A stretch of 7,081 nucleotides of DNA from Limnoraphis robusta CS-951 (GTDB taxonomy: Bacteria > Cyanobacteriota > Cyanobacteriia > Cyanobacteriales > Microcoleaceae), in assembly GCF_000972705.2 (NCBI RefSeq), contig NZ_LATL02000324.1:1-7081 (forward strand), in the 5' to 3' direction. Position numbers and translations under genes: made by a program. The notes beneath the pieces are model-generated. The model made no database searches. It was not told the DNA's origin and worked only from the letters and a program-made list of their open reading frames with translations. Shown here one piece after another: positions 1-4,763 of the stretch; within the stretch, counting starts at the first letter, position 1; the number at the start of each line of letters is the position of its first letter.

Positions 1-71
1 CTATTACTGGCTAATAATAAATAAAAGTTGCCTGACAAAAGGACAACTTTCATTAATTCTTGTTTAACTTG

Positions 72-115
72 AGTAGATCAACGAGATAAGCGTTGGTCTA
101 CTTAATTCTATTTTC
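72..115 (+). terminator. Probable intrinsic terminator of a gene left of the window
   Basis: AGTAGATCAACG (72-83) pairs with CGTTGGTCTACT (91-102) around a 7-base loop, giving a 12-pair stem with one G-U. It is followed by a T-rich stretch ending in TTTT at 111-114. Read on the minus strand, the hairpin is followed by a purine-rich run instead, so it fits a plus-strand gene ending upstream. The T-tract is interrupted, so efficiency is uncertain. Confidence 0.5.
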
Positions 116-169
116 AGTTAAACAGGAGTGCCTACAAAGCCTGTAGCTTTACAAAAATTACCGAATTTT

Positions 170-185
170 CTGCCAAACTGGCAAC
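170..185 (+). promoter_or_regulatory. Palindromic element, copy 1 (CTGCCAAACTGGCAAC)
   Basis: The core is the inverted repeat TGCCA-AAC-TGGCA (171-183). The 19 bases TTTCTGCCAAACTGGCAAC at 167-185 recur exactly at 4674-4692, in front of the large RTX gene. A one-base variant lies in front of another RTX gene (4567-4582, minus strand). Here it sits 170 bases before the ATG of the oxygenase gene. Dyad symmetry with a 3-base spacer suggests a binding site for a dimeric regulator, which I cannot name. Confidence 0.6.
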
Positions 186-243
186 GAAATATTTGAGAAT
201 ATTATAAAATTAAAGTCTTAAATATTAATTCCATTTTCACAAT

Positions 244-266
244 TGGGAATATCATTCCCATTTTTT
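244..266 (+). terminator. Hairpin plus T-run inside the oxygenase leader
   Basis: TGGGAAT (244-250) and ATTCCCA (254-260) form a perfect 7-pair inverted repeat with a 3-base loop, followed at once by six T (261-266). This is the shape of an intrinsic terminator, but it lies between the palindromic element and the start codon of the gene. It could act as an attenuator, mark the 3' end of a short leader RNA, or be a protein-binding dyad. The stem has only three G-C pairs, so termination may be weak. Confidence 0.35.
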
Positions 267-355
267 AGGATATTGATATAGATTTTCAGCCCCTTGAGGA
301 GCTAGAAAACGTTGCAGTCCCATTGCTCATCCCAAACAATTTGGTTCTCAAGACT

Positions 356-1531
356 ATGCAAACTCTCTCCAGTATTTTGCATCCTTACCCAGTTGAACAA
401 TTTTTAGCCGAAAACTGGACTAAACGGGGAATTTTAATCCCGAGTGAACAACCTGGGAAGTTTCAGCACTTGTTTTCTTGGCAACAGCTAAATCATTTAC
501 TCAACTTTCATGAGTTTTGCCATCCTAATATACGATTTACAGTTCAGGGCAATACTTTGCCAGCTTGTGACCCTCAAGATTGGGTGAAACGCTGTAAAGA
601 AGGGGCGACTTTAGTTATGGATCATCTTCATAATCGGGTTCCGGCTTTAGCCGATCTGGTATGGGGACTACAGCGGGAAATTGGTCATAGTAAAGCACAT
701 ATCAACCTCTACTGTTCTTGGCCGGGTCAGCAGGCATTTCAGTGTCACTACGATACCCACGAAGTGTTGGTGTTTCAGATTGAGGGACAAAAAGAGTGGT
801 TTGTATTTGGGGAAACTGAGCAATATCCCCGAGAAAATTGGAAACGGAGTGGTCAGAAACCACCGGAAGAACCCCCATACATCCAATGTGTTCTCAATCC
901 CGGAGATTTCCTTTATATTCCGCGCGGACATTGGCACTATGCTATCGCCCACGATCAACCTTCCCTTCATCTGACGCTCGGTATGCGCTGCTTCGTTGGC
1001 AGCGATTTGCTCGATTGGCTGGTTGACCAAATTAAAGAGGAAGAAATTTGGCGCAAAAATTTGCCTTTGATTTTAGAAGGAGATACCTCTCAACTTAAAG
1101 ATTACAGCCAGAGATTACTGGATCACCTCAGCACAACTTTGAGAGTAAAACAACAGGAGTTGAGTCAAGGTTATGTGCGATTTCAGTCATTAAAGGGTAG
1201 CAGTCGTCATCCCGAAATTTCTCTGCCCAATCAAGTTGGATTTAACTTATTTGAGCAAGAACTGGATACTCGCCTAAGACTCGCAAAGCACCAAAAAGTT
1301 ATCGTAGAATTTCTGGATGAAGGAAAGTGTCAGTTAGTGACGGGTACGAAAAAGCTGATGTTTAAAGGCTTAGATATTAATACGATAGAAAAGTTAGTAG
1401 AAAAGCTATTTACAACTGAGACCTTTACAGCCAAGGATGTCGCTCAGTGGTTGCCGGAGGCTGACCTAGAAATCGTTATTTTGCCATTACTTGCGTCGTT
1501 AATCAAAGAAGGATTTATTGTCGCAGATTAA
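356..1531 (+). CDS. JmjC-domain cupin oxygenase, ROXA/YcfD-like
   Basis: This is a 391-residue member of the Fe(II)/2-oxoglutarate dioxygenases with a JmjC cupin fold, the group containing bacterial ribosomal-protein hydroxylases such as YcfD (ROXA). Such enzymes are cytosolic and hydroxylate protein side chains. The facial triad is visible as H131-x-D133 (in FQCHYDTHEVLVF) and H194 (in IPRGHWHYA). K146, 15 residues after the first His, is where YcfD has its 2-oxoglutarate-binding Arg. After the cupin come helices (about 225-270) that probably dimerise, then a C-terminal winged-helix-like segment (about 335-391), matching family architecture and length. ATG 356 is preferred because MQTLSSILHPYPVEQFL is a typical family start; TTG 323 would add 11 residues. 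Neither has a good Shine-Dalgarno. It is convergent with the RTX genes but shares the upstream palindrome. The substrate cannot be told from sequence; a ribosomal protein is the conservative guess. Confidence 0.88.
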   Translation: MQTLSSILHPYPVEQFLAENWTKRGILIPSEQPGKFQHLFSWQQLNHLLNFHEFCHPNIRFTVQGNTLPACDPQDWVKRCKEGATLVMDHLHNRVPALADLVWGLQREIGHSKAHINLYCSWPGQQAFQCHYDTHEVLVFQIEGQKEWFVFGETEQYPRENWKRSGQKPPEEPPYIQCVLNPGDFLYIPRGHWHYAIAHDQPSLHLTLGMRCFVGSDLLDWLVDQIKEEEIWRKNLPLILEGDTSQLKDYSQRLLDHLSTTLRVKQQELSQGYVRFQSLKGSSRHPEISLPNQVGFNLFEQELDTRLRLAKHQKVIVEFLDEGKCQLVTGTKKLMFKGLDINTIEKLVEKLFTTETFTAKDVAQWLPEADLEIVILPLLASLIKEGFIVAD

Positions 1532-1563
1532 AACAATAGTAATGGTTAAGTCTAGGCTTAATC

Positions 1564-1627
1564 AAAAAAACCCAGTTTCGATCAAAGGGAAGTCTAAATT
1601 TTAGGCATCTTCCCTTGAGAAACTGGG
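1564..1627 (-). terminator. Strong intrinsic terminator, minus strand
   Basis: GAAACTGGG (1619-1627) pairs with CCCAGTTTC (1571-1579), and an inner stem pairs CTTCCCTTG (1609-1617) with CAAAGGGAAG (1583-1592), one base bulged. On the minus strand the hairpin is followed directly by seven T (complement of 1564-1570). It therefore ends transcription coming from the RTX gene at 1880-3076 through the broken copy at 1674-1850. On the plus strand no T-run follows, but the hairpin may still serve the oxygenase gene that ends at 1531. Confidence 0.8.
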
Positions 1628-1673
1628 CTTATTAGGTTATAAAATTTCTGAGAGCAAACTAAACAGCCCGGAC

Positions 1674-1850
1674 TTAAGAGGAGGTGAGTTCACCCTTCAT
1701 CCCAAAAAAAATCGAGAATCTTCGGATTATCCGGATCGGTGGTATCTAAGACTAAAAAAGTGGTTTTAGATTTAGCCCGACTAAATTCAGCATCGGAATT
1801 TTCAATTTCTTTAGCGGTTAAAGAAATATTTGCCAAGAAGTCAAAGGAAA
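1674..1850 (-). pseudogene. Broken partial copy of the neighbouring RTX gene's N-terminal domain
   Basis: On the minus strand this stretch encodes SFDFLANISLTAKEIENSD and continues to NPKILDFF. That is nearly the same protein as residues 108-155 of the gene at 1880-3076. Nucleotide similarity runs over 1677-1850 against 2585-2757, with one extra base in the copy. The extra base lies in a run of eight A (1713-1720), where the intact gene reads AAAATAA. As written, the frame goes to WDEG and a stop. Removing one base restores FGMKGELTSS, followed directly by TAA (1674-1676). There is no start codon, and the upstream side enters an in-frame TAG just before the similarity begins. It lies 29 bases beyond the stop of the intact gene, on the same strand and before a strong terminator. 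It is probably the remnant of a tandem paralogue or of a local segmental duplication. Confidence 0.8.
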
Positions 1851-1879
1851 CCGCGATCTACATCAAGCTTGAAAAACCT

Positions 1880-3076
1880 TTAAGCGAACAGGAAGTCAGC
1901 ATTACTGAGTTGACTGGAACTAACTCCTTCAAATAGAAGTTGTCCGCCTGTATTTAAGGTGAGAATTGCACCCAATCCGGTATCCTCAAGCAGAGATAAG
2001 GGATCAAAATTGCCGAAGTTGCGGAATTCCACTTGATCCTGGCCGAGTTCAAAGTCTTGAATGATATCCAGTTCACGACGAAGAAAACTGTTTCCTTCCG
2101 CAAATACAAAAACATCTTGACCCTCACCTCCAGCCAAGATGTCGCTGCCCCGACCTCCGATTATGACATCTCGGCCGTCACCACCGTGTATTCGATCGTT
2201 GCCGCCATTTCCAGCGAGGCGATCTCGGCCACCACCACCTTCGAGGATATCATTGCCACCCTGACCTTGGATGTTATCTCTGTTGGCGCTGCCATAGATT
2301 TTGTCCGCACCCCCGGTGCCATCGATGTCATCTTGCCAAATGCTGCCATAGATAACATCTGAACCGAGGTTGTCAATATAAGTATCTCCCAACAACTTGG
2401 TGGCAGTGGTATTGGTTTCAACGATCGAGATCTGGGTATCGCTGTTAAAGGTACGCGAATAGTTTCCGGAAAGAATACTCACATCGAGGAAATCTTCACC
2501 ATTGTTGCCATTAATATCTCGATCGACGCTGGTTGTAAAGCTAATATTGCCACTGGAGCGCGAGTTTGTTGTTGCCACATTTTCAGAGGAGATGAGCCGC
2601 CCCTGAATCCCAAAATAATCGAGAATCTTCGGATTATCCGGATCGGTGGTATCTAAAACTAAAAAAGTTGTTTTAGCCCTTGCTCGGCTAAATTCAGCAT
2701 CCGGATTTTCAATTTCTTTAGCGGTTAAAGAAATATCGGCTAAGAAGTCAAAGGAAAAGGTTTCATTGGCGGGAATCTCAAAAGTTGCCGTTACTTCGGC
2801 TTTACTTTTGTTCTTGACTTTATATTCCTCCTCTTCTCCTTCAGCAAAGGCTTCTGTAAACAGACTGGTGAAGGCAGGATCGTTGATAAAAGTTGCATCT
2901 GCACTGGCAATCGCCTGCGCTACTCCTCCTCTGACTAACTCTTGCAGTTCAGCCGAAGTCATACTGTTGGAAGCAGGTTGACTGTAGTTGAAGAATTGAG
3001 CATCTCCTAAGGCTTCGACAAAGTTTGTGTCAGTGGTTGAACCCGTCGGTTGTAAGAAAAGGGTTGGTGATGACAT
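1880..3076 (-). CDS. RTX calcium-binding protein with a novel N-terminal domain
   Basis: A 398-residue protein. Residues 1-225 form an unrecognised domain without a signal peptide. It has a Glu-rich patch (79-84) and a beta-rich core (about 98-165) containing TAKEIENPDAEFSRARAKTT and DTTDPDNPK. Residues about 239-322 hold roughly nine RTX nonapeptides of the GGxGxDxLx type, such as GQGGNDILEG; in this family the Gly/Asp turns bind calcium and build a parallel beta-roll. Residues 323-398 resemble RTX C-terminal domains (DIIQDFELGQDQVEF) and end in ADFLFA, as in type I secreted proteins. The start is well supported: GGGGGA (3086-3091) lies 9 bases before the ATG. Its leader carries an AAAGGACTT repeat and a half-copy of the shared palindrome. 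The next gene upstream (3282-4490) is on the same strand, but the 205-base gap suggests an own promoter. Calcium binding and export are family inference; the role is unknown. Confidence 0.85.
   Translation of the reverse strand: MSSPTLFLQPTGSTTDTNFVEALGDAQFFNYSQPASNSMTSAELQELVRGGVAQAIASADATFINDPAFTSLFTEAFAEGEEEEYKVKNKSKAEVTATFEIPANETFSFDFLADISLTAKEIENPDAEFSRARAKTTFLVLDTTDPDNPKILDYFGIQGRLISSENVATTNSRSSGNISFTTSVDRDINGNNGEDFLDVSILSGNYSRTFNSDTQISIVETNTTATKLLGDTYIDNLGSDVIYGSIWQDDIDGTGGADKIYGSANRDNIQGQGGNDILEGGGGRDRLAGNGGNDRIHGGDGRDVIIGGRGSDILAGGEGQDVFVFAEGNSFLRRELDIIQDFELGQDQVEFRNFGNFDPLSLLEDTGLGAILTLNTGGQLLFEGVSSSQLSNADFLFA
2585..2757 (-). repeat. Intact source copy of the duplicated segment
   Basis: This part of the RTX gene (residues about 107-164) is the intact counterpart of the broken copy at 1677-1850. 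The two stretches share long exact runs, for example the 30-odd bases that encode the DTTDPDNPK region. Similarity stops sharply on both sides: after AGAGGAG on the left and after AAAGGAAA on the right. Confidence 0.8.
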
Positions 3077-3093
3077 GAATTTAGTTCCCCCTG

Positions 3094-3127
3094 AAAGGAC
3101 TTTAAATAAAGGACTTCAAAGGACTTC
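3094..3127 (-). repeat. Three AAAGGACTT repeats in the RTX gene leader
   Basis: AAAGGACTT occurs at 3094-3102, 3108-3116 and 3118-3126. The last two form a perfect 10-base tandem (AAAGGACTTC twice). The repeat ends three bases from the Shine-Dalgarno of the gene that starts at 3076, so it lies in the leader RNA or the core promoter. In sense orientation the unit reads AAGTCCTTT. Its function is not known; a regulator or RNA-binding site, or simple slippage, would each fit. Confidence 0.6.
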
Positions 3128-3164
3128 AGAAAATGCCCCAGATTTAGAAGTTCCATAGGATGCT

Positions 3165-3180
3165 TCTCAAACTTTGGCAG
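3165..3180 (-). promoter_or_regulatory. Half-site of the shared palindrome
   Basis: Read on the minus strand this is CTGCCAAAGTTTGAGA. The first eight bases (3173-3180) equal the left half of the element found at 170-185, 4567-4582 and 4677-4692, in the same orientation relative to the downstream gene. The right half has decayed or was never present. It lies about 97 bases before the ATG at 3076. An 8-base match alone could be chance; its position and orientation are what make it notable. Confidence 0.35.
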
Positions 3181-3281
3181 TTCCTAAGGACCTTTTTAAT
3201 CAAAATTCTTGAGAGAAAAATAACTCAACCCAGCCAAGGTTATAGGTTTGTGCAATTGTTTATGATTAGCGATCGCCAAGA

Positions 3282-4490
3282 TTAGACGAATGTGAAATTG
3301 GGAATGGCAGTAGCAGCGACCACAACACCCACTATTTGCGGTTCGGCAGTATTGGCAATAATTAATAAATCCTGGGGACTGAAGAGGGCATCGACGGTTA
3401 GAGTGTAATTCCCTGCTATTCCCGCCAATTGAATCGTATCAACACCATTTTCATAGCCGGCAATAATTGCAAAGTCATCTCTGGGGGGATTGACATTGGT
3501 ATCGGGGTTGAGGTAGAAAAATACACTCTCTCCGTCCTGATTGACATTTCCCAACACAAAGGTATCAGCAGCGCCATCTGCACCCCCTCTCAAGATATCT
3601 CGTTCACCTGGTGAACCCCCACCAAAACCATTGAGGATGTCTGCGCCAGCGCCCGCTGAGATGTCGTCATCACCATTTTGTCCCAGGAGGGTGTCATTAC
3701 CTTTGCCACCTTGAATGGTATCTTCACCGCCGCCTCCCAAAACCGAGTCGTCACCACCATCGGCAATCACAAAATCATTGCCAGATTCTGCTTGGATAAA
3801 ATCATTGCCGTCAGGAGCGCCAAAGGGATCACCGTCTCCACGCATGGTATCGTCACCGATTGAACCTAGCATTTGATCGTTACCACTCTGGCCAATCATA
3901 AAGTCATCTCCAAGGCTACCGAGCATGGTATCGTCGCCACCCCCCCCGAAAAGCAGGTCATCACCAATGCCTCCGAGAATCTGATCTGGACTCGGGTCAA
4001 ACACGGGGTTTTCCGTAAAGCTTGCACCGCCATCGATGATGTCATTACCAGCATCGCCACTCAGCAGGTCTTCTCCTAAGCCACCGATGATCTGATCGGC
4101 ACCGACAATCCCGGGGACTTCGAGATTGACTTCAGAAATGAGATTGCCATTCGAGTCAAATTGTTGTACAAAAATGGGAACTTGGCCTCGGCTATTGCTG
4201 CCTCCAAGAACCGTATCGTTGCCGTCGCCGCCCTCAAGGATATCATCATCTCCACCGCCATTGAGGAGGTCATTACCCCCTTGCCCTTTTATGATGTCGT
4301 TGCCATTACTTCCCAGGAGTTGATCGTTGCCACTGCCTCCCTCAATGGTGTCGTCACCTCGGCCGGCAGAAACCACATCATCTCCACCGAGTCCACTGAT
4401 CAGATCATTGCCATCCCGTGCCACAATATCGTCATTTTGCTCTGTACCTTCAAGAGTGTCATTCTCATTAGTTCCGATAAATGAAGCCAT
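3282..4490 (-). CDS. RTX calcium-binding protein made largely of nonapeptide repeats
   Basis: A 402-residue protein in which RTX repeats begin almost at once (IGTNENDTLEGTEQND) and run to about residue 308, with units such as GGGGDDTMLG and GQGGNDLLNG. Two segments interrupt them: residues about 97-129, which include VPIFVQQFDSNGNLISEVNL, and about 155-169. Residues 309-402 form a cyanobacterial RTX C-terminal domain (DTFVLGN, then DFAIIAGYENGVDTIQLAGI and NYTL) ending in PNFTFV. There is no signal peptide; members are exported by type I systems through the C terminus and fold on meeting extracellular calcium. The start is supported by AGGAG about 10 bases upstream of the ATG. It is divergent from the large RTX gene, sharing a 273-base promoter region with two palindromes. 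A run of eight C (3940-3947) lies within the gene. The family is clear; the specific role is unknown, as no enzymatic or adhesin domain is visible. Confidence 0.87.
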   Translation of the reverse strand: MASFIGTNENDTLEGTEQNDDIVARDGNDLISGLGGDDVVSAGRGDDTIEGGSGNDQLLGSNGNDIIKGQGGNDLLNGGGDDDILEGGDGNDTVLGGSNSRGQVPIFVQQFDSNGNLISEVNLEVPGIVGADQIIGGLGEDLLSGDAGNDIIDGGASFTENPVFDPSPDQILGGIGDDLLFGGGGDDTMLGSLGDDFMIGQSGNDQMLGSIGDDTMRGDGDPFGAPDGNDFIQAESGNDFVIADGGDDSVLGGGGEDTIQGGKGNDTLLGQNGDDDISAGAGADILNGFGGGSPGERDILRGGADGAADTFVLGNVNQDGESVFFYLNPDTNVNPPRDDFAIIAGYENGVDTIQLAGIAGNYTLTVDALFSPQDLLIIANTAEPQIVGVVVAATAIPNFTFV

Positions 4491-4566
4491 TGTATTTTTC
4501 TCCTATAGCTAGCAATTAGGATGAATTACATTTCCTTTCCAAGATCTAAGAGTTTGTTAACAAAAG

Positions 4567-4582
4567 GTTGCCAATTTGGCAG
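4567..4582 (-). promoter_or_regulatory. Palindromic element, copy 2 (CTGCCAAATTGGCAAC)
   Basis: On the minus strand this differs from copies 1 and 3 by one base in the spacer (T for C). The core TGCCA-ATT-TGGCA lies at 4569-4581 as read on the plus strand. It is 77 bases before the ATG of the minus-strand RTX gene and points towards it. With copy 3 it forms a pair, centre to centre about 109 bases apart, in the divergent promoter region. Confidence 0.6.
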
Positions 4583-4676
4583 TTTTACTGAATCTTTACC
4601 AAAATGCGTAACTCTAGCATGAATTAATTTTTTGAATATACTTTGCATATACAATTGCGATCTACAATTCCAATTT

Positions 4677-4692
4677 CTGCCAAACTGGCAAC
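4677..4692 (+). promoter_or_regulatory. Palindromic element, copy 3 (CTGCCAAACTGGCAAC)
   Basis: This is identical to copy 1, including the three T before it, over 19 bases (4674-4692). It lies 72 bases before the ATG at 4764 and in the sense orientation of the large RTX gene. A -10-like TATACAAT at 4648-4655 lies just upstream, which would put the palindrome near or just after a transcription start; that promoter call is tentative. The element falls inside the reading frame if TTG 4632 is used, one reason to prefer the later ATG. Confidence 0.6.
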
Positions 4693-4763
4693 ACGGTTAT
4701 CTAAAAATCCACTTCAATGGAGTAGTTAGAAAATACCTGAGCTTTACCTTCTGGAATCTTATC

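Larger units (their letters stand above)
1..355. other. Intergenic region and leader of the oxygenase gene
   Basis: No coding region is recognisable in this stretch. From left to right it holds a short inverted repeat (AAAGTTG at 24-30 with CAACTTT at 44-50), a stronger terminator-like hairpin at 72-102, the palindrome at 170-185, and a second hairpin followed by six T at 244-266. The frame of the downstream oxygenase is open back to 269, but it has no usual start codon before TTG at 323. A purine-rich GAGGAG at 296-301 lies 21 bases before that TTG, too far to be its ribosome binding site. I could not place a convincing -35/-10 pair. An AT-rich stretch at 191-210 (with TATAAA at 203-208) is the most promoter-like part. 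Confidence 0.5.

Noticed and set aside
312..404. Short frame from TTG 312, well spaced after GAGGAG (296-301), overlapping the oxygenase start
   Set aside because: The roughly 30-codon product has low-quality composition, ends inside the oxygenase gene and resembles nothing I know. A leader peptide cannot be excluded but is not supported.
2334..2349. TGCCAAATGCTGCCA, resembling the shared palindrome
   Set aside because: It is two direct half-sites and not an inverted repeat, and it lies inside the RTX repeat codons of the 1880-3076 gene.
1739..2981. Two plus-strand reading frames (1739-1936 and 2646-2981) starting with the same MVSKTKKVVL sequence, looking like a paralogous gene pair
   Set aside because: Both lie antisense to the duplicated segment of the minus-strand RTX gene. 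Their likeness is fully explained by that duplication, and the coding signal is on the minus strand.
3209..3245. AACC/GGTT dyad before a T-run, as terminator of the middle RTX gene on the minus strand
   Set aside because: The stem is four or five pairs at most, so I do not call it, although the T-run (complement of 3216-3220) is suggestive.
3369..4480. Many short direct repeats across the middle RTX gene, suggestive at first of a CRISPR-like array
   Set aside because: The period is that of degenerate Gly/Asp nonapeptide codons with no constant repeat or spacer.
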